From positions 1 through 47,827 of the forward strand of contig JAKQNZ010000071.1 in NCBI GenBank assembly GCA_029565535.1: DNA of 47,827 bases. The letters are read 5' to 3'. A program made the position numbers and the translations under genes. The notes under the pieces were generated by a model. It worked only from the letters and a program-made list of their open reading frames with translations. It had not been told where the DNA came from and made no database searches. Position 1 is the stretch's first letter. The number at the start of each line of letters is the position of its first letter. Shown here piece after piece: positions 23,751 through 32,982 of the stretch. This DNA comes from Candidatus Cloacimonadota bacterium. Its GTDB lineage: Bacteria > Cloacimonadota > Cloacimonadia > Cloacimonadales > Cloacimonadaceae.

Positions 23751-24758
23751 ATGAAACGCACTATCTTGCTATTGATTTTACTTGGCAGCATGTTTATCTG
23801 CCTTGCCAATCCCTTGCCGCCCATGATTATGAACAAGTTTTGGTTCAACGACGCCGGCGAACTGCAAGTCCGTTACAGCAGCATGTATCTGGGAGCAGGT
23901 ATCCTTACTGCAGACCTTTTCGACGGCAGCAATCACTTTTTAAATACCATAGATTTCAGCAGCATCGACAACATAACTCTCAGCTATCCCAATGCCAATG
24001 TAACTCCATACCAGGGTTATCTTTCCGCATCGCTTAGCATCTTTTCCGGCTGGCAGGAAGAGGTGCATTGGGGCCCCAGCCTGGATAACGATATCTCTTC
24101 CCTGGCTGAGGGAGAATGTGGCATGAATACTTACTGGACATATCAGAGCGGCCACGACGAGAACACGGTCACAATCTGGACAAAAGAGCTGCAAACCTAT
24201 CTGGATAGCGAAATGTATCCGGTTGCGCGCTGCAATCTCGATGTTTTTTGCCAGGATTTCAGCGGGGCACCTGTGGAAGGGATCCCTGTCTGGCTATATG
24301 ACCAAACCCTTGGCTATACAAACGATAGCGGGCATTACACGGTGCTGGAAATCTGCCGCAAAAACCGAATCATAGTAAATCATCCGGCAACACAGACTGC
24401 TGTTTTGGACACCTTGTTTTTCGCCGAACCGAATCAAAGCTACAACTTCAATGTGCTGTTTTTTCATGGAGCGGCTGACGATCCCCATGTTCCTACCCCG
24501 ACAGGTGTTTTAAGCCTTTATCCCTCGGTTCTCAGAAGCAGCGACAATCGGCGGATTCATCTGGATTATTCCGCCAAAGTGCCTGCAAACACGGAAGCCA
24601 GACTCTTTGATCTCAAAGGGAGGCTACTGGCTGTTTCAAATTATCCTGAGGGCGGTTTGGACTGGGAATTGCCACATTTGGCCAGCGGGGTGTATTTTAT
24701 CCGTTTACAATGCGGTAAACAAAATCTGGGCAGCAGCAAGCTGATCGTTCTGAAGTGA
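23751..24758 (+). CDS. Secreted protein with C-terminal sorting-domain-like tail
   Basis: The start at ATG 23751 has GGAGATGTT upstream and opens a signal peptide (MKRTILLLILLGSMFICLA). The protein has 335 residues. The N-terminal 180 residues are beta-rich with no recognised domain; residues about 185-240 (CNLDVFCQDFSGAPVEGIPVWLYD...GHYTVLEIC) resemble a carboxypeptidase-regulatory-like repeat. The last 80 residues (LSLYPSVLRSSDNRRIHLDYS...EARLFDLKGRLLAVSNYPEGG...LASGVYFIRLQCG...SKLIVLK) look like a type IX secretion-type C-terminal domain. It is probably a surface or secreted protein. The next gene begins with a GTG overlapping its stop. Confidence 0.8.
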   Translation: MKRTILLLILLGSMFICLANPLPPMIMNKFWFNDAGELQVRYSSMYLGAGILTADLFDGSNHFLNTIDFSSIDNITLSYPNANVTPYQGYLSASLSIFSGWQEEVHWGPSLDNDISSLAEGECGMNTYWTYQSGHDENTVTIWTKELQTYLDSEMYPVARCNLDVFCQDFSGAPVEGIPVWLYDQTLGYTNDSGHYTVLEICRKNRIIVNHPATQTAVLDTLFFAEPNQSYNFNVLFFHGAADDPHVPTPTGVLSLYPSVLRSSDNRRIHLDYSAKVPANTEARLFDLKGRLLAVSNYPEGGLDWELPHLASGVYFIRLQCGKQNLGSSKLIVLK

Positions 24759-25309
24759 AGCGGATTTTACTACTTTGTATCCTGCTCTGGATTGGTTTCT
24801 GCGCAGCTTTAAGCTTTGAAGCCGAGGAACTTCAGTTCACTTTAAAGCCCGGTTCCTGGGAAGTGGATGGCCTGTTTTACTTTGCCAATTATGCTGAGAC
24901 CACTTTTTCCGGGCCGATCTTTTTTCCCGTTCCGGTGGATAGCCTCAGCCTGGTTCCGGAGCTGCTAACTCTCGAAATCACAGAGGATTCTGCCGCTAAG
25001 TGCAAACTAATCTCGCAGAGCCGGGCTGGGTTCAGTTTTAATCTTGAAATTCCAGACCTGCATTTCTGCACCTTGCATCTGGTTTACCGACAAGAACTTA
25101 AAGGCGACACCGCCACTTATCTCATCACTTCCGCCCGGGCCTGGGGGCAGCCATTTGAATATGCTTCCTATGATCTGAGAGTTGATCCGGCTTTGCAGAT
25201 CACAGAATTGCCCTTTCCCCTGCAGGAATACAACGACAACTGCTACCATTGGGAAAACCTGGATTTCACTCCCGACACGGAATTCAGAGTTCGCTTTGCC
25301 CCCAGGTAG
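24755..25309 (+). CDS. Exported hypothetical protein
   Basis: A 184-residue protein starting with GTG at 24755, overlapping the previous stop (GTGA). It begins with a signal peptide (MKRILLLCILLWIGFCAALS). The mature part is beta-rich and repeats FYFANYAETTFSGPIFFPVPVD and LEIPDLHFCTLHLVYRQEL; it resembles no family I can name. Coupling with the secreted protein upstream suggests that the two act together at the cell envelope. Confidence 0.7.
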   Translation: MKRILLLCILLWIGFCAALSFEAEELQFTLKPGSWEVDGLFYFANYAETTFSGPIFFPVPVDSLSLVPELLTLEITEDSAAKCKLISQSRAGFSFNLEIPDLHFCTLHLVYRQELKGDTATYLITSARAWGQPFEYASYDLRVDPALQITELPFPLQEYNDNCYHWENLDFTPDTEFRVRFAPR

Positions 25310-25340
25310 ACTAAGGTCACTTCCTCAATCTAAACCACCC

Positions 25341-25392
25341 ATCATACCACTTACATACCGCTATCATACCACATGATCATGTGGTATGATAG
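25341..25392. repeat. Palindromic repeat (ATCATACCAC family), copy A
   Basis: A perfect 32-bp palindrome at 25361-25392 (left half CTATCATACCACATGA) is preceded by a partial direct copy ATCATACCACTTACATACC (25341-25359). The second family member is at 40061-40112. It is non-coding, in the 254-bp gap before ackA. Confidence 0.9.
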
Positions 25393-25563
25393 TGATTGGA
25401 ACATGATGCACAAACATCCTTCTGGCTATAATCGCCGCGTACGTGAGAAAGAGAAAGCTGACTATCATATCTTGCTGAGGTTTGGAGAGCTTAAAAACTG
25501 TTTGACAGTTATTAGTCATCTTGTTTTGCTGCTCCAAAAAACAAACGTACCTTAGGGGAATAA

Positions 25564-26769
25564 ATGAAGATTTTAGTACTCAATTGTGGTAGCTCGTCTA
25601 TCAAATACCAGCTTATCAATATGGAAACAAAGGACTTAATGGCGGAAGGCATAGCAGAAAAAATCGGAGAGGACATTGCTCTTTTCACCTATAAAAGCTC
25701 CAAATACACTAAGAAAAAACGCGAAATGGTGATTGATAACCACGAACAAGGCCTGGAACTGATTCTTCAAGCTCTTATAGACCCGGTGAACGGGGTGGTT
25801 GGCAGCCTGAAAGAGATCGATGCTGTCGGTCATCGCCTGGTTCATGCTGGCGAGCATTATTCAGATGCGGTAGTGGTAACCGATCACGTGATCGATGTGA
25901 TGCGGGAGTGCATTTCGCTGGCTCCGCTGCATAATCCAGCCAATCTGAAAGGTATCGAGGCCGTTTCTGCCAATATGCCGGAAACCCCTCAATGCGGGCT
26001 TTTCGACACGGCGTATCACCAGACCATGCCCGCTCAGGCCTATCTGTATCCCCTGCCTTTGGAGTTTTACAATACTCATAAGATTCGTCGCTATGGCTTC
26101 CACGGCACCAGCCACAAATACGTTAGCCAGAAAGCTGCCGAATTTTTGGGCAGCGATATCTCCAGCCTAAAAATGATCACCTGCCACCTGGGTAATGGCG
26201 CATCGATAACGGCTATCAATGGAGGCAGGTCAATCGACACCTCTATGGGACTTACTCCCTTGGAAGGCCTGATGATGGGAACCCGCTGCGGAGATATCGA
26301 TCCGGCCATTCCGATTCACATGCAACAGCAGCTTGGCCTCTCCGTGGACGAAGTGAACAGCATTTTGAACAAAAAAAGCGGGATGTTGGGTCTTAGCCAT
26401 ATCTCCAACGACATGCGGGAAATTGAGGATGAAATCCTGGTAAAAAACAATCCCAAAGCCATTCTTGCACACGACGTATATTGCTATAGAATAAAGAAAT
26501 ACATTGGCAGCTACTATGCTGCATTAAACGGCCTGGACGTCCTGATCTTCACTGGCGGAGTTGGCGAACGCATGCCAATTCTCCGCGAACAGGTTTGCCG
26601 CAATATGGATGCCATCGGAATCACATTAAATCTGGAAGAAAACGCTAAATTCACGGATGACATTCAAGTGCTCAGCACCTCTGATTCCAAGGTGACTGTG
26701 TTAAAAATACCTACCAATGAGGAACTTATGATCGCTCTGGAAACGGAGCGCCTTTTAAAGCAGGGATGA
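25564..26769 (+). CDS. ackA: Acetate kinase
   Basis: The enzyme makes ATP from acetyl phosphate and ADP, releasing acetate; the last step of fermentative acetate formation. The 401 residues match the family: MKILVLNCGSSSIKYQLI phosphate-binding start, VGHRLVHAGEHY, FDTAYHQTMP, RRYGFHGTSHKYV, HLGNGASITAINGGRSIDTSMGLTPLEGLMMGTRCGDIDP, FTGGVGER and the C-terminal IPTNEELMIALE. AGGGGAATAA precedes the ATG. A phosphotransacetylase gene is not in the window. The stop overlaps the start of the histidine kinase gene. Confidence 0.97.
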   Translation: MKILVLNCGSSSIKYQLINMETKDLMAEGIAEKIGEDIALFTYKSSKYTKKKREMVIDNHEQGLELILQALIDPVNGVVGSLKEIDAVGHRLVHAGEHYSDAVVVTDHVIDVMRECISLAPLHNPANLKGIEAVSANMPETPQCGLFDTAYHQTMPAQAYLYPLPLEFYNTHKIRRYGFHGTSHKYVSQKAAEFLGSDISSLKMITCHLGNGASITAINGGRSIDTSMGLTPLEGLMMGTRCGDIDPAIPIHMQQQLGLSVDEVNSILNKKSGMLGLSHISNDMREIEDEILVKNNPKAILAHDVYCYRIKKYIGSYYAALNGLDVLIFTGGVGERMPILREQVCRNMDAIGITLNLEENAKFTDDIQVLSTSDSKVTVLKIPTNEELMIALETERLLKQG

Positions 26770-29684
26770 TGAACTCAATGAATCAAACCTTTTACCGGAT
26801 GCTCTTCGACCAATCCCCGGTCTCCTTGTGGGTTGAAGACTTTACCGGAATTTTGGAAAAGGTTCAGGAATACAGGGCTCAGGGCGTAAACGACCTGCGC
26901 GCGTTTTTTCAAACCTATCCAGACCAGCTGGCTATCTGCATCAGCAAACTGAGAGTGGTGGACGTAAATAACACCACGCTTTGGCTGTACAAGGCCAAAA
27001 CCAAACAGGAACTATACGAAAACATGCACCTCATCTTCCGGGATGAGGCGATTGATTGCCTTTTGGAATCAGTTTTAGCGCTGGCAGAAGACCGCAGATA
27101 TTTTGATGGTCAGGGCATAAACTACGACATGCATGGCAACAAGCTGCATTTCAATATCTCCTGGAGCATACCAGGAGGCGAAAAACGCGATTACGAAAAC
27201 GTGATCGTGGCCATGCAGGATATGACCAGGCTGGCCTTGATCCGCAGCGAACTGGAAGAGCGTGAAGCCCTGTTCCGTTGTATCTTTGAACAGGCCTCCG
27301 AAGGTATGATGCTGATGGATGCCAAAGCCAAGATTATCCTGGTAAATCAGGCCATGGAAAAGCACATGGGCATTCCGGCGAAGGAAATTGTGGGTGGTTA
27401 TCTATGGGATTTCTACAACAGGTTCTACCAGTCCGTCAGAATGGAAAAGCCCCAAAAAATGAATAAGGAACTGATTCAGGAGATTCTTTCCGATCCCCTG
27501 AATGCACATCGAGTGGCCGAATATAGCTTTTTGGACCATAAGCATAAGCTGCACGCCCACAAGCAAACCCTGCTGCCGATTCTTACCGGAAAAGAGCATA
27601 CCTTTGCCGTGATCCTTACCGATCTTACCCCGGTTTACCGTTCTGAAGTGGTTACCACCATTCTGCACAGAATCAGCCATGCCGTGAATATCGAGGTAAG
27701 CCTGGAAGATCTCTTCCAGATTATCCACGAATCCCTTGGCCGGGTGATAGATGTAACTAATTTTTATATTGCGCTTTATGACTCCAAGAGCAATCTCATC
27801 ACTTTCCCTTATCTGGTAGATGAGATGAATGAAGATTCTTCGCCAATTGTGGCGGATGACAGCAAGAGCCTTACCGCTCAGATCATCAGCGAAGAAAGAA
27901 CTTTGCTACTGGATTACGATGCAGTACTGGCCAGAACCCTGGATCGCGGCTTCATGGGATATGAATGCAAAAACTTCCTGGGTGTACCCTTGATCCTTTC
28001 TGGGAAAGTGATTGGAGCTCTGGTAGTGCAATCCTACCACAAGTCCGATCTCTACGACGAAGAAGATAAACTGCTGCTGGAATCAATTTCTGAGCAAATC
28101 GCTTTTGCCCTGCATAAGAAGCAAACCGACGAAAATCTGAACGTCCTTATCCAGGCCATTGAACAAGCTGGTGAAGGGATCGTGATCTTCTCTCCAGAAG
28201 GCATCATCCAATATGTAAACACAATTTTCGAAAAAATTACCTCATATCGCAGAATAGAACTTCTGGACAAGCCTTTTGAATATCTGCCCTTCGAGCCTAA
28301 CAGCAGGCTGGAAATAAAACAATCCTGGCTAAGAGTGCGGTCTTCACAGCCCTGGCATGGCAAGATCGATATGATCCGCAAGGATGGCCCCAAAATTACC
28401 CTGGATATGGTGGTAAAACCCGTTATTGATAACGATGGACGGCTTTCCAGCATCATTGCCAGTTGCAAGGACGTTACCTTTGAAATCCTGAGGGAAGAGC
28501 AGCTAAAGAGAACTCAGCGCCTGGAAGCCATTGGACGCCTTACCGGAGGCATAGCCCACGATTTTAACAATATCCTGAGCGCAATTATCGGCTATACGGA
28601 GCTTGCCGGCGACGACATGAATCCAGAGTCGGACGCTGCTATGAATCTCGTGGAAGTGCTGAAAAGCGCTACCCGCGCCAAGGAAATGATCAGCCACCTC
28701 ATCTCTTTCTCACGCCAGGAAGAATCCAAAACGGAAGTGATCGAATTGGTTGATCACGTGAAGGAATCGGTTCGTTTCCTGCGTTCCTATTTGCCCCGCT
28801 CCATAAAAATCAAAGAACGCTATGACGCTGAAAAGAGCACGGTAATCGCGGTTCCAGGCCAGATTCATCAGATCATCATAAATTTTGGTACAAATGCCAT
28901 GCATGCCTTGCATCGGGATGGAGCTTTGATCGAAATAGCCGTGGAGTCTGTCGCTTTCCGCAGTCATGACATGCAGGCCTTCCCAGAGCTTGAGCAATGC
29001 CAATACCTGAAAATCTCGGTGAGCGACAATGGCACCGGCATAGACCCCTGCATCCTGGATCATATCTTCGATCCATATTTTACCACCAAAAGTGCCAGTG
29101 AAGAAACAGGACTCGGCCTTTCCATCGTTCACAGCATCGTGCAAGCCCATCATGGAGCCATCAGGGTAAACAGCGAAGTTGGCTTGGGCACCACCTTCAC
29201 GGTGTATCTGCCGCAGTACACACCCGATCAATGGCATCAGGGAGCTCCGGAAGCTGTGGAAAGCATCGACAGCAGCGGAAACGAGAACATCATGTTTGTC
29301 GACGACGAACCAAGCCTGGTTAATGTTTTCCGTCAGGGGATGATGCGGCTTGGCTACAAAGTGGAAGGTTTCACCGATCCGCGTAAAGCGCATGAGCACT
29401 TTGCCAAGGATCCCCATAAAGTGGATATTGTGGTTACCGACACCACCATGCCCTACATGAATGGAGTAGACCTGGCAGCCAAGCTGCTGGGAATCCGTCC
29501 CGATGTGCCGATTATTATCTGCACGGGATTTACCACCTTGATCTCGGTGGAAGATGCACGAAAAAGGGGAATCAGCGACTTTGTGATGAAACCTTTTAAA
29601 ATAAAGGACATAGCCACTCGCATCAGAGAAGTGCTGAACGAGAGAATGGGAGCTAACAATGCGGCTGGACCTGCTACTGAATAA
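26766..29684 (+). CDS. Hybrid sensor histidine kinase (PAS-PAS-GAF-PAS-HisKA-HATPase-REC)
   Basis: A 972-residue soluble sensor; no membrane helix or signal peptide is visible. Order: PAS-like region (about 10-155), PAS (about 160-290, FRCIFEQASEGMMLMDAKAKI), GAF (about 300-460), PAS (about 465-585, EQAGEGIVIFSPEG), HisKA with phospho-acceptor His598 in GGIAHDFNN, HATPase with N-box NFGTNAMHAL, DNGTGID, IFDPYFTTK and GLGLSIV, then a receiver domain (MFVDDEPSL, Asp892 in VTDTTMPYMNG). Overlap with ackA (ATGATGA) implies co-expression; a link to metabolic state is inference. Which of the three clustered ATGs is used is uncertain. The S4 gene overlaps its 3' end by 26 nt. Confidence 0.93.
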   Translation: MMNSMNQTFYRMLFDQSPVSLWVEDFTGILEKVQEYRAQGVNDLRAFFQTYPDQLAICISKLRVVDVNNTTLWLYKAKTKQELYENMHLIFRDEAIDCLLESVLALAEDRRYFDGQGINYDMHGNKLHFNISWSIPGGEKRDYENVIVAMQDMTRLALIRSELEEREALFRCIFEQASEGMMLMDAKAKIILVNQAMEKHMGIPAKEIVGGYLWDFYNRFYQSVRMEKPQKMNKELIQEILSDPLNAHRVAEYSFLDHKHKLHAHKQTLLPILTGKEHTFAVILTDLTPVYRSEVVTTILHRISHAVNIEVSLEDLFQIIHESLGRVIDVTNFYIALYDSKSNLITFPYLVDEMNEDSSPIVADDSKSLTAQIISEERTLLLDYDAVLARTLDRGFMGYECKNFLGVPLILSGKVIGALVVQSYHKSDLYDEEDKLLLESISEQIAFALHKKQTDENLNVLIQAIEQAGEGIVIFSPEGIIQYVNTIFEKITSYRRIELLDKPFEYLPFEPNSRLEIKQSWLRVRSSQPWHGKIDMIRKDGPKITLDMVVKPVIDNDGRLSSIIASCKDVTFEILREEQLKRTQRLEAIGRLTGGIAHDFNNILSAIIGYTELAGDDMNPESDAAMNLVEVLKSATRAKEMISHLISFSRQEESKTEVIELVDHVKESVRFLRSYLPRSIKIKERYDAEKSTVIAVPGQIHQIIINFGTNAMHALHRDGALIEIAVESVAFRSHDMQAFPELEQCQYLKISVSDNGTGIDPCILDHIFDPYFTTKSASEETGLGLSIVHSIVQAHHGAIRVNSEVGLGTTFTVYLPQYTPDQWHQGAPEAVESIDSSGNENIMFVDDEPSLVNVFRQGMMRLGYKVEGFTDPRKAHEHFAKDPHKVDIVVTDTTMPYMNGVDLAAKLLGIRPDVPIIICTGFTTLISVEDARKRGISDFVMKPFKIKDIATRIREVLNERMGANNAAGPATE

Positions 29685-29922
29685 ACTTTGCCTTACCAAA
29701 ACCCGCACCATTGCCAAAAACGCCTGCGACAAGGGATTGGTTAGCCTGAATGGCAAGCCGGCCAAGGCCTCGGCCTTGGTTAAAGAAGAGGACATTATCG
29801 TTTTTCGGCTCTATGGCGCAGAACATGAGATAAAAATCACCCGGCTTCCTACCGGCAACGTGGCCAAAAAAGACGCCACGATCTACTATGAAATGCTGCG
29901 CCGGCAGGAACTGCCCACCTGA
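29659..29922 (+). CDS. S4-domain RNA-binding protein (Hsp15/RqcP-like)
   Basis: An 87-residue protein that is mostly one S4 domain: MRLDLLLNKLCLTKTRTIAKNACDKGLVSLNGKPAKASALVKEEDII. S4 domains bind structured RNA. Small stand-alone S4 proteins of the Hsp15/RqcP type bind 50S subunits with stalled peptidyl-tRNA in other bacteria. The start ATG 29659 has GGGAG at proper distance and lies inside the 3' end of the kinase gene. Confidence 0.88.
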   Translation: MRLDLLLNKLCLTKTRTIAKNACDKGLVSLNGKPAKASALVKEEDIIVFRLYGAEHEIKITRLPTGNVAKKDATIYYEMLRRQELPT

Positions 29923-29930
29923 CATCCGGG

Positions 29931-31367
29931 ATGCCTGGCACCATTTATAAACGTACTATCCGGGTTTGTTTGCTCAAATCCGGATTGTTTTTTTTGTTTT
30001 GGCTTCTGCTGTTGCCGCTTTGGAGTGCAAACTATGCCCTGCAATACAAATCTCCCAATCTGGCTGTGTATGCGGGGCATGCCTTGGAGCCCGCAGTAAA
30101 ACAAACTATGCAGCGTTTGGATGCCAGGATAGACGATTTGCAGATGCAGGTGGGGGTATATGTGCAGGGCAGGGCTGGCATCTGGCTGGTGGAGAGTCCC
30201 AAGGCTTATCAGGAACTGGCTTTGGGTAAGGCGCCAATCGTGGAATTCAGTGAAGCTTTTTACAGCGGAAGCGAGGGGCGAATTTACCTGCGGCCTTTTA
30301 CGGAACTAAAGGACGATTATCTGAAAACCTTGCTGCATGAGTACCTGCATTGGTATCTGGAACAGCTTTTCAGCAAAGCTCCTCTTTGGTTTCACGAAGG
30401 TATGGCCATGCATTTTTCCGGGCAGATGGGCTTTGACAACTACCTCTTTTTCCTGCAGCAAGGCCTTTTGGGGCGCAGCAGCGATCTTTACAGGCTCAGC
30501 AGTTCATATCCGGCCAGGCAATCTGATTGGCCGGTGTTTTATCTGTCCTCATCCCTGGCCATTCGCTATATGAGCGGCAAGCATCCTGAAAACTGGAAGA
30601 GCTTCTGGGATTTGGTGGCCTATTACAACCGTAAAGGTGAAAAGGCCGATTTTTCCCACTGTTTTATCATGGCCTACCGGATCAGCCTCTACGATTTTCA
30701 TCAGTCCTATGCCAAATGGCAGCGAAAGCTTCGCTGGACCTATTTGCTGTGGGGATTGAATGCTGCTTTGGTGCTTATCCTGCCCTGGGTGGTGGTTTTG
30801 GGATACCGGAAGCGCAGGAGGCTTATGCATGCTATGCCGGATTTCTCTGATCAGGAGAAGCCATCCAACGCAATGCCTCTCAATCCGGAATGGCAGTCGC
30901 AGGCTACGATTCCATATCTGTACAACCCTGATGTTCAGCGGCCCAAACGCAAAGTTCTAATCCTCTGCACAGGCAATTCCTGTCGTAGCATCATGGCGGA
31001 AGCGCTGGTAAACAATCTGTTGAAGGATAGCTGGTTGGCATACTCCGCGGGCGTGAAAGCTTCAGAGGTGAACCCCAAAGCAGTTCAGGTTCTGCAGGAG
31101 GCGGGCATCCCAACCGAGGGTTTACGCAGTAAAGGGATAGAGGAATTCTCGGAGCGTAGCGATCTCGACCTCGTCATTACGGTATGCGATAACGCAAAAC
31201 AAAGCTGTCCGATTTTCCTGCAGCCCGTCAAGACGGTGCATTTTGATATTCCCGATCCTGCGCCTTGGACAAATGAACCTGACGAAACAGCGCTTCCGAT
31301 GTTTCGGGAAACCCTTTTACAGATAAGGGAAACGGTGATCTCCCTCTTGCAGGATTACCCAGTCTGA
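29931..31367 (+). CDS. Membrane fusion protein: gluzincin-type metalloprotease domain plus ArsC-like phosphatase/arsenate reductase
   Basis: A 478-residue protein with two unrelated domains. A signal/anchor helix (about residues 15-33) is followed by a zinc-protease domain with HEYLH (His136, Glu137, His140) and FHEG (Glu156) as third ligand, a gluzincin pattern of the peptidase MA-like type. A second helix (about 271-292, then RKRRR) should place the C terminus in the cytosol. Residues about 343-478 match low-molecular-weight phosphatase/arsenate reductase: CTGNSCR with Cys346 and Arg352, then VCDNAKQSC, the two extra cysteines of thioredoxin-linked ArsC, and DPAPW. The single frame is continuous. 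I know of no such fusion. It starts at ATG 29931 with a poor ribosome-binding site, 8 nt after the S4 gene. Confidence 0.82.
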   Translation: MPGTIYKRTIRVCLLKSGLFFLFWLLLLPLWSANYALQYKSPNLAVYAGHALEPAVKQTMQRLDARIDDLQMQVGVYVQGRAGIWLVESPKAYQELALGKAPIVEFSEAFYSGSEGRIYLRPFTELKDDYLKTLLHEYLHWYLEQLFSKAPLWFHEGMAMHFSGQMGFDNYLFFLQQGLLGRSSDLYRLSSSYPARQSDWPVFYLSSSLAIRYMSGKHPENWKSFWDLVAYYNRKGEKADFSHCFIMAYRISLYDFHQSYAKWQRKLRWTYLLWGLNAALVLILPWVVVLGYRKRRRLMHAMPDFSDQEKPSNAMPLNPEWQSQATIPYLYNPDVQRPKRKVLILCTGNSCRSIMAEALVNNLLKDSWLAYSAGVKASEVNPKAVQVLQEAGIPTEGLRSKGIEEFSERSDLDLVITVCDNAKQSCPIFLQPVKTVHFDIPDPAPWTNEPDETALPMFRETLLQIRETVISLLQDYPV

Positions 31368-31403
31368 GCCGCTTTTTCAAGCTTCTGCTCCGGACCTGTT
31401 CCA

Positions 31404-31449
31404 ATCCATATCATAACATACATTTATAGGTCGGTATAGGATGGGATCC
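31404..31449 (+). repeat. Dispersed ~46-bp repeat, copy 2
   Basis: About 80% identical to 812-857, beginning ATCCATATCATAAC and ending GGATGGGATCC. It lies about 150 bp upstream of the C25 gene. A possible promoter with TAGAAT as -10 box lies further on, near 31553-31558. Confidence 0.5.
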
Positions 31450-31598
31450 CTGGAACGAACTGAGCCCGGGAAATGAAACAAGTTCAGTTTTTTCTTAGAT
31501 TTATCAGGATAACTGGCAAAAATACTCAGTATTGCACCGTAAATTGCATAAGATTAGAATAATAAACCAATAAACTATGTGTCGAATCAGGAGCCAAA

Positions 31599-32930
31599 AT
31601 GCGAAAACTTCTACTGGTGTTTATGTTAGGGCTTGTCCAGCTAGGCTTTGCCGCAACTCAGGAAATCGGTGAGTCTGCGCTGAAAAGAGCTTTCCGGGTG
31701 GAGAATAAGGATACATCCGGGATGCAAATCAGTTTTCAACTTCCTGAATACAAGCTTAGTACGGCTGCTTTAGGCGCTGCTTCTTATCAGCGCATCGAGA
31801 TGGAGGGAGCGTCCTTTCTCAGTTCCACTGGAATGCCGGAACTGCCTTTCTTTTCTACTTCCCTGGCTGTGCCTGCCACGGGTTCTGTGAAAGTGGAAGT
31901 ATTGTCCGCTTCGCAACGGGTTATCAGCGGCTTTATGGCTTATCCGGTTCAAGAAGATTTTGAGTCCGACCAGCCGAAGGGCATATCCGTAAACAGCGAC
32001 TACTACCACAATGGGGGAGATTATCCCACAGCTGCCTTGCAATATGGCGATCCGCAGATTATGCGAGAGCTGCGGATCGTGAACATCCAGGTTAATCCTT
32101 TTATTTATAACGCCGTTTCTCAACAGCTAACTATCCACGATCAGATCAGCCTGAGGATCAGCTTTGGCGGAGGACAGGGGATAAATGAACTTGGTGCCAG
32201 GCCTTTACAGCTATCCCCCAGCTTTGCATCAATGTATGAATCGCTAATTCTGAATTACGACGATTACCGCGGGGCAATGCTTGCAAACGTTCCACCCCGC
32301 ATTCTGATAATCTATGGAAACAGCACCGATACCACCTATCTCACGGCCATTAACGATTTTGCTCTCTGGAAAAGACAAAAGGGAGCGGAAGTGAATCTGG
32401 CCAGCACTGCTACAGGTCAGGCTGGGAATAGCACAACATCCATTAAAAACTACATTCAGAGCCAGTATGACAACCTGAATACACGTCCCGACTTTGTGAT
32501 TCTGATAGGCGACGTTTCCGGCTCGTTTGCCATACCTGCTTTCACGGTTAGCAACGGTGGAGGCGATTATCCCTACACGCATCTGGCCGGAAATGACGGT
32601 CTGGGCGACTGTTTTATCGGGCGTATCTCGGCTGAGTCCACCGACCAGCTTTCTACAATTCTGGCAAAGGGCTATCTTTTGGAGCGCAATCTCAATACGA
32701 GCACAGCCAGTTGGCTAAACCGGATGCTGCTGGTCGGCGATTGGAATCCCAGCGGGATATCCTGTATGTATATCAATAAATACATCAAAGAGATCAGCTC
32801 GGAAGTCAATTTCCACTATTCTTATACGGAGATCTATGGGGACGCTCCCAGCCCGGCAAGTATGAATACTGCCCTGAATCAAGGTATGGGAGTCTTCAAT
32901 TTCCGGGGATATATAAACATGAGCGGATGA
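31599..32930 (+). CDS. Gingipain-family (C25) peptidase, N-terminal fragment of a broken gene
   Basis: The fragment has 443 residues and starts at ATG 31599 with CAGGAG upstream. Signal peptide MRKLLLVFMLGLVQLGFA, then a C25 propeptide-like region (MPELPFFSTSLAVPATGSVKVEV), then the first half of the C25 catalytic domain: RILIIYGNSTDTTYLTAINDFALWKRQKGAEV, YDNLNTRPDFVILIGDVSG, DYPYTHLAGNDGLGDCFIGRIS, and VFNFRGYINMSG. Where gingipains have the catalytic GHG His, this reads RGYINMSG. The frame then stops at TGA 32928. The region with the catalytic Cys is missing, so this product should be inactive as a protease. Confidence 0.8.
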   Translation: MRKLLLVFMLGLVQLGFAATQEIGESALKRAFRVENKDTSGMQISFQLPEYKLSTAALGAASYQRIEMEGASFLSSTGMPELPFFSTSLAVPATGSVKVEVLSASQRVISGFMAYPVQEDFESDQPKGISVNSDYYHNGGDYPTAALQYGDPQIMRELRIVNIQVNPFIYNAVSQQLTIHDQISLRISFGGGQGINELGARPLQLSPSFASMYESLILNYDDYRGAMLANVPPRILIIYGNSTDTTYLTAINDFALWKRQKGAEVNLASTATGQAGNSTTSIKNYIQSQYDNLNTRPDFVILIGDVSGSFAIPAFTVSNGGGDYPYTHLAGNDGLGDCFIGRISAESTDQLSTILAKGYLLERNLNTSTASWLNRMLLVGDWNPSGISCMYINKYIKEISSEVNFHYSYTEIYGDAPSPASMNTALNQGMGVFNFRGYINMSG

Positions 32931-32982
32931 GCTGACTGTAGGAACTGCCGTAATCACTGTTTCAGGGCACAACTACAAGCCC

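Noticed and set aside
28710-29795. 361-codon ORF on the minus strand
   Set aside because: Antisense to the kinase HATPase and receiver domains, which are well supported.
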